Position numbers and translations under genes: made by a program
NCBI GenBank assembly: GCA_017744605.1
Contig: JAGIAZ010000003.1
Location: 100,299-164,298, forward strand
Length of the DNA: 64,000 bases
Source of the DNA: Sphingobium sp.
GTDB lineage: Bacteria > Pseudomonadota > Alphaproteobacteria > Sphingomonadales > Sphingomonadaceae
Direction: 5' to 3'
Notes under the pieces: model-generated
Databases searched by the model: none
Seen by the model: the letters and a program-made list of their open reading frames with translations, nothing else
Told to the model about the DNA's origin: nothing
Shown: one piece after another, positions 29,295 to 37,639 of the stretch
Layout: the number at the start of each line of letters is the position of its first letter
Position numbering within the stretch: the stretch's first letter is position 1

Positions 29295-30403
29295 GCTTCA
29301 CTCACCTTCAGCACGGGCTTGATCACAGTGCCCGCCTCGCAATCGTGGAACGCCTTGCCGATCTCGTCGAAACCATAGGTCGTGACCAGCCGGTCGAACG
29401 GGAAGCGGCCCTGCGTCCAATAGTCGATCAGCTTCGGCAGGAAGAGTCGCGGATTGGCGTCGCCGCCCAATATGCCGCGCAGCTGACGGCCTCCCGCCAA
29501 CATAGGGAACATGGCCGGCGCCCATTCGCCGCGCGGCGCGGCCACGAAGCCGGCGGTTCCGTTCATCGCGAGACAGTCGAGCGCCATGCTGTGCACGGCA
29601 GGCACGGTCGTCGTGTTGAACGAGAAACTCATGCCGCGCCCGGTGACGGCGCGGATCTGCCTGGTCACCTCCTCGCCGCCGGCATCGATGGCGTGGGTCG
29701 CGCCCAGCTCCAGCGCGAGATCGAGCCGCGCACGGTTGATATCGACCGCGACGATTCTAGCTGCCCCGACCAGCCGCGCGGCCATGACGGCCGAGAGGCC
29801 GACGCCGCCGGTGCCGAAAATGGCGATGCTGTCGCCATAGCCGACCTTGAGCGCCTCGATGACCGCGCCCGCGCCGGTGATGACGCCGCAGCCCAATGGC
29901 GCCAGCATCTCCAGCAGCAGCGACTTGTCGACCTTCACCGCCGTCCGTTCCGGCACGATGCTGTGCGTTGCGAAGCTCGATTGGCCGAAGAAATGGGAGT
30001 GGATTTTTTCAGGTTCACCGTCTCCTTGGCGACAGCACAGCGAAGTCGATCCGTCGAGCCGCTTGCCGCCGAAGCTCATCGGCATGGCGAGGTCGCAATA
30101 GGTCGGCCGGCCGGCGAGACAGCTGGGGCACTGGCCGCAGGACGAACCGGACAGGATCACATGATCGCCGATCGCAAAGCCGCGCACGCCCTCGCCCAGC
30201 GCCTCGACCACGCCTGCCCCCTCATGACCGAGCACGATCGGCTGCGGCGCGTGGCGGCCGGGATGCTCGTGAAGATCGGTGTGGCAAATGCCGACCGCGA
30301 CGATCCGCACCAGCATCTCGTCGGGGCGCGGCGCTTCCAGTTCGAGCGCTTCCAGCCGCGGCTCGGGCTGGCCTGGCCGGCTGACGGCGGCGGTTATGCG
30401 CAT
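29291..30403 (-). CDS. Zinc-dependent alcohol dehydrogenase
   Basis: A 370-residue medium-chain dehydrogenase. Catalytic zinc ligands are Cys40 (GICHTDLH) and His60-Glu61 (LGHEGAG); the structural zinc site has Cys89, Cys92, Cys95 and Cys103 (SSCGQCPSCLAGRPTYC). The Rossmann motif IFGTGGVGLSAV and VAVDINRARL (Asp after the second strand) indicate NAD. It resembles aryl-alcohol (benzyl-alcohol) dehydrogenases. ATG 30403 was chosen because GGGGGAG precedes it; sequence further upstream is a palindromic repeat. The aldehyde dehydrogenase in the same unit would take its product. Confidence 0.9.
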   Translation of the reverse strand: MRITAAVSRPGQPEPRLEALELEAPRPDEMLVRIVAVGICHTDLHEHPGRHAPQPIVLGHEGAGVVEALGEGVRGFAIGDHVILSGSSCGQCPSCLAGRPTYCDLAMPMSFGGKRLDGSTSLCCRQGDGEPEKIHSHFFGQSSFATHSIVPERTAVKVDKSLLLEMLAPLGCGVITGAGAVIEALKVGYGDSIAIFGTGGVGLSAVMAARLVGAARIVAVDINRARLDLALELGATHAIDAGGEEVTRQIRAVTGRGMSFSFNTTTVPAVHSMALDCLAMNGTAGFVAAPRGEWAPAMFPMLAGGRQLRGILGGDANPRLFLPKLIDYWTQGRFPFDRLVTTYGFDEIGKAFHDCEAGTVIKPVLKVSEA

Positions 30404-30422
30404 GACGCACTCTCCCCCTGTA

Positions 30423-30528
30423 CCGTTCCCCGGCGAAGGCCGGGGCCCAGACTTGGCGCGAAGCGCCGAACCGCGCTGCCGCACGGCGCTGGGGATCGCA
30501 CTGGGCCCCGGCCTTCGCCGGGGAACGG
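30423..30528. repeat. Perfect 28-bp inverted repeat between SnoaL-like and ADH genes
   Basis: CCGTTCCCCGGCGAAGGCCG continuing GGGCCCAG (30423-30450) is perfectly inverted at 30501-30528, with a 50-base centre carrying a small hairpin (TTGGCGCGAAGCGCCGAA). It is in a 136-base gap within one transcription unit. Its identity suggests recent insertion or conversion. Confidence 0.9.
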
Positions 30529-30539
30529 GAAGGCCATTC

Positions 30540-31049
30540 TCATGCCGTCTTCACCACCGGCTCGGCCTTGTGCACCGGGCGCTTGGCCATCAGATACTCG
30601 CCCTGCCAGGGCACCTGGTCGGCCTCCGTCCACGCATTCACCTTCAGCGACTGGAAACGCCAGGGCCCTTCCTTCCTGGTCAAATGATCGATGCGCGTAC
30701 CGATGCCGAACACGAAATTGGTGCGATAGTCGGTCTGGAACTGGATGATCTGGAAGAAGCAGCGCACGTCGAGCTCGCCGGGCGCCTCGCGCTCCTCCAT
30801 GATGAAGGTGTTCATGATGTGCTGGCGCCCATACCACCAGTGCTGCCGGTCGTTCCACAGCGACTGGAGGTTCTTGAGAATCGCCTCATGGCCCTGCACC
30901 TTGCCCTGCCAGAGATGGTCGAACCAGCAATCCTGCGCGAAGGTCGGCATGGCCATGGCCGCGTCCGCGAGGTCGATGCCCCAGGCATAGCGCGCATAAA
31001 GCTCCTGGATTTCGAGCCGGTCGTCGGCGGTCAGTTTCCAGTTGGGCAT
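30540..31049 (-). CDS. SnoaL-like/NTF2-fold protein
   Basis: A 169-residue SnoaL-like small polyketide-cyclase-fold protein: MPNWKLTADDRLEIQELYARYAWGID, then FAQDCWFDHLWQGKVQGHEAI. Many such proteins accompany ring-hydroxylating oxygenases or act as dehydratases/isomerases on aromatic and polycyclic compounds; the active residues here are not diagnostic. The start at MPNWK has AAGGAG at good spacing, while an earlier ATG (MTKKEIR) falls within a palindromic repeat. It lies between the aldehyde and alcohol dehydrogenase genes. Confidence 0.85.
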   Translation of the reverse strand: MPNWKLTADDRLEIQELYARYAWGIDLADAAMAMPTFAQDCWFDHLWQGKVQGHEAILKNLQSLWNDRQHWWYGRQHIMNTFIMEEREAPGELDVRCFFQIIQFQTDYRTNFVFGIGTRIDHLTRKEGPWRFQSLKVNAWTEADQVPWQGEYLMAKRPVHKAEPVVKTA

Positions 31050-31064
31050 TCGAATCTCCTTCTT

Positions 31065-31131
31065 CGTCATCCCGGCGAAGGCCGGGATCCATTCGACGTC
31101 GTGGTGGACCCCGGCCTTCGCCGGGGTGACG
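31065..31131. repeat. 27-bp inverted repeat between ALDH and SnoaL-like genes
   Basis: Arms CGTCATCCCGGCGAAGGCCG... (31065-31091) and its inverted partner (31105-31131) differ at only two positions, both transitions. The core GGCGAAGGCC is shared with the repeat at 30423-30528. It ends two bases before the ALDH stop. Confidence 0.88.
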
Positions 31132-31132
31132 G

Positions 31133-32599
31133 TTAATGTTTCCCCGGCGGCGGGCCCAGATGATGATCGTTGCGGATGTCGGCGGGTTCGCCATGCTGGG
31201 TGAGCAGCGCCTTGCGGCGGACGAAGCGCAGGATCGCCTCAGGCCCGGTGCGTGCGCCGCCGCCGACGCCGGAGGCGCCGAAGCTGTTGCTGCCGATGGT
31301 GCGGTTCTTGCCGAAGGTGAGGAACGTATCCTGCACGAACACCGAACCTGCATTGATTCGCTCCGCCACCGAAATGGCACTCTCTTCGTCACCAGATATC
31401 ACCGATGCGGTTAGTCCGAAGATGGTATCATTGGCCAGCGCGACGGCCTGGTCGATGGTCGCATAGGCCATGACCGGCAACACCGGGCCGAATGTCTCGT
31501 CCTTCATGACCAGCATATCATGCGTGACGCCGGTCAATATGGTCGGACGCATATAGAGCCCGCCGTCGATCGTCTCGACCTTGCCGCCGGTATGGACCGT
31601 CGCGCCCTTCTCCACCGCATCGGCAATGTGCATTTCCACGATTGCCGCCTGCGGAGCGAAGGTGAAGGGATGGAGATGGCCCGCGCGCGGATTGTCGCTG
31701 TTGAGCCGGACCTCGCCGGCCTTCTCGATCAGCCGCGCGACGAAGGCGTCGTGAATGCGCTCATGCACATAGATGCGCTCGACCGAGAAGCAGACCATGC
31801 CGTTCGCGTGCACCGCGCCGCGCAGCACGGCGGTCACCGCGCGCTCAATGTCGGCGCTCTCCATCACGATCACGGGATCCTTGCCGCCCAGCTCGAGGAA
31901 GCAGGGGATGAGCCGCTGCGCGCAATGCACGGCAATCTTGCGCCCGGTCGGCACGCTGCCGGTGAAGCAGAGCAGATCGACCGTATCGATCAGTTGCTTG
32001 CCCGTCTCGCCGTCGCCCTGGACGAAATCGAAGATCGCGGCCAGTTCCGGCACGGCGCGGACGGTCTCGAACAAAGGCTCGACCCAGCGCGGCGTCACTT
32101 CGCTCGGCTTGATGAGTACCGCGCAGCCCGCGAACAGCGCCGGAATCGCATCGAGCAGCACCAGCATCATCGGCGCATTCCACGGCCCGATCACGCCGAC
32201 GAGCGGATAGGGCACGAACTGGGTGCGCACCTCGACGGTCGGCATGGCCTTGGAGGGGCCATGGTAGCTCGCCTTGTCGAGCGCGCCCTTCGCGTCCTCG
32301 ATCCAGCCGGCAATATTGCCCATGGTGATAAAGCCCTGGAGGTAGCTGGTGTGGCACCCCCCGGTGTCGACCGCGTCCGCCTCGGCAATGTCGTTGGCGC
32401 GCTTGGCGACCTCGCCGAGCCAGCGCTGCATGACGCCGATGCGGCCATCGAGCCCCATCGCCGCCCAGCGGACCTGTCCTTCGCGCAACCGGGCCGCCCT
32501 CGCCGCCACCTCTTCAGCGGGCGTCACCGCCAGCATGAAGTCGGTTGCACCGGTCCTGGGATTGCGCACGGCGATCGTTCGTCCGTCGGCGTCGGCCAT
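31133..32599 (-). CDS. Aldehyde dehydrogenase
   Basis: NAD(P)-dependent oxidation of an aldehyde to an acid. The 488-residue protein has Asn141 in VIGPWNAPM, Lys164 in VLIKPSEVTP, FTGSVPTGRKI, the general base Glu236 in CFLELGGKDP and catalytic Cys270 in ANGMVCFSVERIYV. The sequence resembles coniferyl/vanillin-like and other aromatic or medium-chain aldehyde dehydrogenases; substrate is not certain. It is promoter-proximal in the minus-strand catabolic unit, facing the TfdA-type dioxygenase gene over a 231-base divergent gap. A GGAGGAGAG ribosome site supports the start. Confidence 0.92.
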   Translation of the reverse strand: MADADGRTIAVRNPRTGATDFMLAVTPAEEVAARAARLREGQVRWAAMGLDGRIGVMQRWLGEVAKRANDIAEADAVDTGGCHTSYLQGFITMGNIAGWIEDAKGALDKASYHGPSKAMPTVEVRTQFVPYPLVGVIGPWNAPMMLVLLDAIPALFAGCAVLIKPSEVTPRWVEPLFETVRAVPELAAIFDFVQGDGETGKQLIDTVDLLCFTGSVPTGRKIAVHCAQRLIPCFLELGGKDPVIVMESADIERAVTAVLRGAVHANGMVCFSVERIYVHERIHDAFVARLIEKAGEVRLNSDNPRAGHLHPFTFAPQAAIVEMHIADAVEKGATVHTGGKVETIDGGLYMRPTILTGVTHDMLVMKDETFGPVLPVMAYATIDQAVALANDTIFGLTASVISGDEESAISVAERINAGSVFVQDTFLTFGKNRTIGSNSFGASGVGGGARTGPEAILRFVRRKALLTQHGEPADIRNDHHLGPPPGKH

Positions 32600-32733
32600 C
32601 TCTCTCCTCCGTCGGGCGCCGATTGCGGTCTCACCCGAGGCATCCGCTTCTATTGGCGCCCCTTATCGAGTCAACCGCGACGCGCCGGGCGCATCGGGAG
32701 AAACGCCTGAATTTCACATCATACTCGACTGGA

Positions 32734-32743
32734 TAGCATGCTA
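32734..32743. promoter_or_regulatory. TAGCATGCTA palindrome in the divergent catabolic promoter region
   Basis: A perfect 10-bp palindrome within GGATAGCATGCTAGCC occurs in the 231-base gap between the aldehyde dehydrogenase and dioxygenase genes. TTGACA at 32771-32776 lacks a matching -10. It could be the operator for a regulator encoded outside the window. Confidence 0.4.
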
Positions 32744-32830
32744 GCCATATAAGGCTCTGCCGGGCGGCGCTTGACAAGTCGCGCGGCCACGCGCCCGCCG
32801 ACCGCGGGCGCCTGAAGAGACGGGAGAGAG

Positions 32831-33739
32831 ATGATGGCCATAACAGCAACGCCCCTTTCGCCCCGCTTCGGCGCCGAAATTTCCGGCGTGGATATTTCCA
32901 GGCCCCTCGACGGCGAGACCATCCAGGCCCTGATCGCCGAGCAGGACAAATGGGGCGTCACGGTCTATCGCGACACCGGCCTCGACGACGACGCGCAGAT
33001 ACGCTTCGCCAATTATTTCGGCCATCTCGAAAGCCTGCCCCCGCGCGACGGACGCCCGCGCATCTATCTGTTCAATGCCGGCAACCTCGGGCCGGACGGC
33101 GAGATCAACTGGGCCGAGTCCGCCATGCGCTATCGCAAGGGCGACATGCTCTGGCACACGGACTCGAGTTTCATGGACCTGCGCACCAGCTATTCGATGC
33201 TGCGCGCGGTCGAAGTGCCGGCCTCGGGCGGCCCCACCTGTTTCGCGGACACGCGCTGGGCCTATGACGACCTGCCGCAGGACGTGAAGGACAAGATCGA
33301 AAATCTCGAGTGCGAGCATTCGCTCTGGTGGTCACGCAAGCAGGCCGGGGCCGACATCACGCGCGAGCAGATCGAGGAGCGCCACCGCCCCATCCACAAG
33401 CTCGTGCACGTCCACAAGGGCTCGGGCCGCAAGACCATCTATGCCGGTGCGCATTGCTATAAGGTCGTCGGCTGGGACTGGGACGAGAGCCGCGAACTGA
33501 TCGACTATCTCAACGCGTTCGCGACGCAGGACAAATACACCATCAAGGTCGACTATGCGGTCGGCGACATGGTGATCTGGGACAATCTCGCCGTCTTCCA
33601 TCGCGGTGGCGGCTTCGAATGGAGCGAGCGCCGCGATATGCGCCGCGCCACCGTCCGCGAAGCCCCGGCACCGGACCATGAGGACGATCCGTTCGGCGAG
33701 CTGTTCAGCAACGCACCGCCGATCGTCGCCAAGGCCTGA
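32831..33739 (+). CDS. TfdA/TauD-type alpha-ketoglutarate-dependent dioxygenase
   Basis: A 302-residue Fe(II)/2-oxoglutarate oxygenase. The facial triad is His109-x-Asp111 in MLWHTDSSF and His257 in AVFHRGG; the 2-oxoglutarate-binding Arg is in RRATVREAP. The N-terminus LSPRFGAEISGVDISRPLD and the segment RYRKGDMLWHTDSSFMDL resemble 2,4-D/phenoxypropionate dioxygenases (TfdA, RdpA, SdpA) rather than taurine dioxygenase. These enzymes hydroxylate ether-linked or sulphonated substrates, releasing the aromatic alcohol. It is divergent from the dehydrogenase unit and followed by an exporter, so a role in the same pathway is plausible but unproved. Confidence 0.88.
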   Translation: MMAITATPLSPRFGAEISGVDISRPLDGETIQALIAEQDKWGVTVYRDTGLDDDAQIRFANYFGHLESLPPRDGRPRIYLFNAGNLGPDGEINWAESAMRYRKGDMLWHTDSSFMDLRTSYSMLRAVEVPASGGPTCFADTRWAYDDLPQDVKDKIENLECEHSLWWSRKQAGADITREQIEERHRPIHKLVHVHKGSGRKTIYAGAHCYKVVGWDWDESRELIDYLNAFATQDKYTIKVDYAVGDMVIWDNLAVFHRGGGFEWSERRDMRRATVREAPAPDHEDDPFGELFSNAPPIVAKA

Positions 33740-33783
33740 CACCTATCGAGTGGGTCGCAGCGGGCAAGTTGCGATGGCCGTTT

Positions 33784-35205
33784 CTATTCAGGCGACGCGG
33801 CAATGGCGGGCAAGGCCGGCGCGCGCGGCCCCGGCACCTTGAGACGCAGCAGGCTGATGCAGGCCGCAAGCGCCGCCGCGGCCGCTGCGCAGGCCAGCAG
33901 CGCCGGACTGGAACCGAGCCCCAGCCAGTGAAATCCCGATGCAACCGCCACGGCACCGATCGTCTGCCCGAGCAACCGCGCGGTCGCGAGCATGCCGCCC
34001 GCCGCACCCGACCGCTCCCGCGGTGCAGCCGTGACCATCGCGCGATTGTTGGGCGACTGGAAAAGACCGAAGCCCGCGCCGCATAGAGCCATGCGCCAGA
34101 TGATGTCCGATGACGCCGGATGCGGCCCCATGGCAGACAGGGCAAAGAGACCCGCCGCGAACACGGCAAGGCCGATGCCGCCGAGAATGCCCGCAGGATA
34201 GCGATCGGCAAGGCGGCCGGCGATCGGCGCGACGAAGGCGACCGCCAGAGGCCACGGGGTCATCAGCAGACCGGATTCGACCACGCTGCGGCCGAGCACG
34301 CTCTGCAGCAGGAAGGGCATGGTGACGAAGGCGAGCATCTGCGCCGCAAAGGACGTGATCGAGGTCAGGATTGAGAGACCGAAGATCGGGATGCGCAGCA
34401 GGTCGAGCGGCAGCAGCGGCGCGGGCCGGCGCCACTCGCGTCGCACCAGCAGGGCGCCGATGACGATGCCGGCAAGAAGCATCAGCAGGCCTGCCCGCGA
34501 GAGTTCGCGCGCAAATGTTTCGGCGCCGAAGATGATGAGCCCGAGCATGCTCGCACTCATCAGCGCGCCAAGATAGTCCGGCGGCCGTCCATGACCGCCC
34601 GTCTTCGGCAGGCACCGGTAGCCGACGGCCAGCGAGGCGAGACCGACGGGCACGTTGACCGCGAAAAGCCACGGCCAGTTGGCGACGCTGAGCACGAGCG
34701 ATGCCAGTGTCGGTCCCATCGCCGCCGAGACGGACAGGACCAGCGCATTATAGCCCATGCCGCGCCCGAGGATGGTCGGCGGGTAGGTCGCGCGGACCAG
34801 CGCCGCGTTCATGCTCATGATGCCGGCGGCGCCGATGCCCTGGAACATGCGGGCCGCGATGAGGGTCGGCAGGCTGTCGGACAATGCGCAGGCAAGCGAT
34901 CCGACGATGAACAGGCCGAGCCCCGAGAGATAGACGCGGCTATGACCGACGCGGTCGCCCAGCGCGGCAAGCGGCAGCAGCAGGATCGTGATCGCGAGCT
35001 GATAGCCATTGACCACCCAGACCGCGACGGCGGGCGAGGCATGAAGCTGCTCGGCGATCGTGGGCAGCGCGATGTTCGCGATGGCGCTGTCGAGCACCGA
35101 CATGGCGATGGCCAGCCAGATGGCGGCGGCGGCGAAATAACGGCGGGGAAGCGGGAGACCGTCCTGCTGTTCCCGCGCATCGGACCCGGACGTTTTCTGT
35201 GTCAT
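33784..35205 (-). CDS. MFS multidrug transporter, DHA2 (14-helix) type
   Basis: A 473-residue drug:H+ antiporter-like permease. It has the motif C-like stretch YNALVLSVSAAMGPTLASLV, the LGDRVGHSRVY motif A, VLDSAIANIALPTIAEQL (DHA2/EmrB family signature) and about 14 hydrophobic helices, ending in a Pro/Ala-rich tail. It probably exports toxic compounds or pathway intermediates. It is convergent with the dioxygenase gene; no membrane-fusion partner (EmrA) is adjacent. Confidence 0.9.
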   Translation of the reverse strand: MTQKTSGSDAREQQDGLPLPRRYFAAAAIWLAIAMSVLDSAIANIALPTIAEQLHASPAVAVWVVNGYQLAITILLLPLAALGDRVGHSRVYLSGLGLFIVGSLACALSDSLPTLIAARMFQGIGAAGIMSMNAALVRATYPPTILGRGMGYNALVLSVSAAMGPTLASLVLSVANWPWLFAVNVPVGLASLAVGYRCLPKTGGHGRPPDYLGALMSASMLGLIIFGAETFARELSRAGLLMLLAGIVIGALLVRREWRRPAPLLPLDLLRIPIFGLSILTSITSFAAQMLAFVTMPFLLQSVLGRSVVESGLLMTPWPLAVAFVAPIAGRLADRYPAGILGGIGLAVFAAGLFALSAMGPHPASSDIIWRMALCGAGFGLFQSPNNRAMVTAAPRERSGAAGGMLATARLLGQTIGAVAVASGFHWLGLGSSPALLACAAAAAALAACISLLRLKVPGPRAPALPAIAASPE

Positions 35206-35271
35206 AGGGCGCGGCTTCGATTGTGGTGAGAAACGATGGGCAGATGCGGCATGTCGAAACGGGGAGCCGCC

Positions 35272-36408
35272 CTAGTCTGCGCGCCTCCGAATTGGCGGCT
35301 TTCTCGTCGCCGGCTTCCGGTCGACCGCCGCCGGGACGGACGGATCGCGCCATTGGTCGGTGAAGATGTTCCAGGTGCCAATGAACAGCGCCGCGACCAC
35401 CGGACCGATGATGAAGCCATGGATGCCGAAGGCCTGCAGGCCGCCGAGGGTCGAAATGAGCACGACATAATCGGGCATGCGCGTGTCCCGCCCGACGAGG
35501 ATCGGCCGCAGCACGTTGTCGACCATGCCGATCACGAAAACGCCGCTGAAGATGAGGAAGGCCGCGCTGCCATAGGACCCCGTGGCGAAGAGGTAGAGCG
35601 CGACCGGGACCCAGACGATGCCCGTGCCTATAGCGGGAATGAGCGAGAAGAGGCCCATGGTCACGCCCCAGAGCAACGCGCCTTCGATACCGAGGATCGC
35701 GAAGACGATGCCGCCGAGCGCGCCCTGCACGATGGCGACGACGAGGCTGCCCTTGATCGTCGCGCGGATCACGGTCGCGAACTTCTCGGCAATGTCTTCG
35801 CGGGTTTCCGGCCGCAGCGGGATCGCCTCGATCAGCCGCTCCGCGAGCCGATCGCCGTCGCGCAACAGGAAGAAGGTCAGATAGAGCGTGAGCCCGATCA
35901 TCAGCACCACATTCAGCGCGCTCTGGCCGACGGAGAGCGCCTGCCCTGCGATCGAGCGCACGCTGCCCGAGAGGCCGTTTGCGATGGACTGGCGCATGGC
36001 GGAGAAGTCGCCGAAGCCTTTCGACCGCAGATAATCCGAGCCCCAGTTCGGCAGGCTGGCGACCGCGCGATTGAAGAGCTCCTGTGGGTTGATCTGGCCG
36101 CTCTGCACCTTGGCGTAGAGCGTGGTGAGCTCCTGGATCAGCGCCGTGCCGAGCAGCACGGCCGGCAGGATGACGATCAGCGTGATGGCCAGCAGCGTCA
36201 GCAACGCCACAATATTCGCGCGGGCGGGCCAGCGCGTCAGTATCTTCTTGTTCAACGGCCCGAACAGGATGGCCAGCACCAGCGCCCACAGGATCGCGCC
36301 GAAGAAGGGCAGCACCACCAGCGCGAAGGCCACCGTGACGATAAGGACCAGCGCGAGGAAGCCGCCGTCCTCGAAACGAAACCGGCCGGGCTCCTGCTTC
36401 ACCGCCAT
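35272..36408 (-). CDS. AI-2E family (PerM-like) transporter
   Basis: A 378-residue polytopic membrane protein of the UPF0118/AI-2E exporter family: N-terminal double helix (GGFLALVLIVTVAFALVVLPF, GAILWALVLAILFGPLNKKI), a central soluble region (ALIQELTTLYAKVQSG, RSIAGQALSV) and C-terminal helices with GGLQAFGIHGFIIGPVVAALF. Substrates of the family vary (AI-2, Na+/H+) and are unresolved here. It starts 4 bases before the LysR-type gene ends (reading on the minus strand) and so belongs to the metZ-apaG-lysR unit. Confidence 0.88.
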   Translation of the reverse strand: MAVKQEPGRFRFEDGGFLALVLIVTVAFALVVLPFFGAILWALVLAILFGPLNKKILTRWPARANIVALLTLLAITLIVILPAVLLGTALIQELTTLYAKVQSGQINPQELFNRAVASLPNWGSDYLRSKGFGDFSAMRQSIANGLSGSVRSIAGQALSVGQSALNVVLMIGLTLYLTFFLLRDGDRLAERLIEAIPLRPETREDIAEKFATVIRATIKGSLVVAIVQGALGGIVFAILGIEGALLWGVTMGLFSLIPAIGTGIVWVPVALYLFATGSYGSAAFLIFSGVFVIGMVDNVLRPILVGRDTRMPDYVVLISTLGGLQAFGIHGFIIGPVVAALFIGTWNIFTDQWRDPSVPAAVDRKPATRKPPIRRRAD

Positions 36409-36411
36409 GCC

Positions 36412-37206
36412 TCAGCCTTCCGTCAAGGCGCCGACCAGCGCTTTCACTTTCTTCTGCCGCCACTGCGGCAGCGGCGCGATGAGCCAATAGCCCAGCCCTT
36501 CGCGCGCCTCGCCGACCTGGACCACGCGGCCGGCATCGATGTCGCCGCGCGCCAGCAATTCGGGCACGCACGCCCGTCCGAAACCGCTCGCGGCGGCGTC
36601 GATGGCGAGGCCCGCATCGGCGACGCGCATGATCGCCGCGCCATCCTCCTGCGGGCAGCCCGCCCAGGCGATCGGCGCGTCGGCGCCCTTGCCATCCGGC
36701 GCCTCGACCGTGACGAAGCGCGCTTCGCCGAGCTTCACGCCTTCATGCTCGCCCGGCCCGTCGGCCAGCCGGATCGCGAGATCGAGATTGGCCTCCGTGA
36801 AATCGAGCGGGTCATCGGACGCGACCAGCAGGAACTGCAGCCCCGCCTCGCTCCTGGCATGGCCGGCCAGCCGCGCATTGAGCCACTTCGCGGTGAAATC
36901 GCGCGGCGCGGCGATGGCGAGATGCTGCGAGCTCTGGCCCGCCTGCATGGCGCGCACGGATTCTTCCAGTTCGAGGAAGGCATTGCGCAGCGCCGGCAGG
37001 CCAGCCTCGGCCTCCGGCGTCAGTTCGAGGCCGCGCGGCGTGCGGCGGAAGAGCACGACGCCGAGCATGTCCTCGAGGGCGCGGATCTGCTGCCCGACAG
37101 CCGCAGGCGTGACGGCGAGCTCATCGGCGGCGCGCGTGAAACTGAGGTGCCGCGCCGCCGCGTCGAACACGCGCAGGCCGTTCAGCGGCAAGTGGGTGCG
37201 CTTCAT
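36412..37206 (-). CDS. LysR-type transcriptional regulator, GcvA-like
   Basis: A 264-residue regulator, shorter than the usual 300. The N-terminal winged helix reads PLNGLRVFDAAARHLSFTRA and AADELAVTPAAVGQQIRALE, followed by LGVVLFRRTPRGLELT, matching the GcvA/AmpR branch. The effector domain seems complete apart from a trimmed end. Its ATG overlaps the apaG stop as ATGA. Because it lies inside the methionine unit it may have no regulatory link to it; its target is unknown. Confidence 0.88.
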   Translation of the reverse strand: MKRTHLPLNGLRVFDAAARHLSFTRAADELAVTPAAVGQQIRALEDMLGVVLFRRTPRGLELTPEAEAGLPALRNAFLELEESVRAMQAGQSSQHLAIAAPRDFTAKWLNARLAGHARSEAGLQFLLVASDDPLDFTEANLDLAIRLADGPGEHEGVKLGEARFVTVEAPDGKGADAPIAWAGCPQEDGAAIMRVADAGLAIDAAASGFGRACVPELLARGDIDAGRVVQVGEAREGLGYWLIAPLPQWRQKKVKALVGALTEG

Positions 37207-37604
37207 CCGTTCACGGCTCCCGCCAGCAGCGCAAAGCGCGGGATGTCGACTTCGAGCATGCCGCCATCGCCGTCGAGCATGATGTAGCTGCCTTCCATCC
37301 AGCCGGTCGGCGTCGCCAGCGGACAGCCCGAGACATAGTCATAGGCGCTGCCGGGCTGGATCACCGGCTGCTCGCCGACCACGCCCTCGCCCTCGACATG
37401 ACGCAGCGCGCCGCGGCCGTCCGCAACGATCCAGCGGCGCATCAGCAGCTGCACCGGCGCGCGCCGGCCATTTTCGATGCGGATATGATAGGTCCAGAAC
37501 CAGCGGCCCTGGTCGGGCTCCGACTTTTCCGGGGCGAGGGTCACCGCGACGCGAACGGTCACGTCGTGGGTGGTAGCCGTATAAGGAAAAAGCATGTCCA
37601 TCAT
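37203..37604 (-). CDS. apaG: ApaG domain protein
   Basis: A 133-residue beta-sandwich protein related to ApaG (formerly linked to Co2+/Mg2+ homeostasis). Core motifs: TVRVAVTLAPEKSEPDQGRW, FWTYHIRIENGRRAPVQLLM, RRWIVADGRG, GVVGEQPVIQPG and YVSGCPLATPTGWMEGSY. Several starts are in frame (ATG 37604, 37601, 37595, and a TTG at 37643 overlapping the metZ stop); 37604 is preferred because GAGGA lies 10 bases upstream. Position after metZ is common in alphaproteobacteria. Confidence 0.88.
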   Translation of the reverse strand: MMDMLFPYTATTHDVTVRVAVTLAPEKSEPDQGRWFWTYHIRIENGRRAPVQLLMRRWIVADGRGALRHVEGEGVVGEQPVIQPGSAYDYVSGCPLATPTGWMEGSYIMLDGDGGMLEVDIPRFALLAGAVNG

Positions 37605-37639
37605 CGGGAGGATGTCCTCGGCCGTCCGGAAACCAGTAG

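Noticed and set aside
32771..32800. TTGACA as a sigma-70 promoter for the dioxygenase gene
   Set aside because: No -10-like hexamer lies about 17 bases downstream; the match alone is weak.
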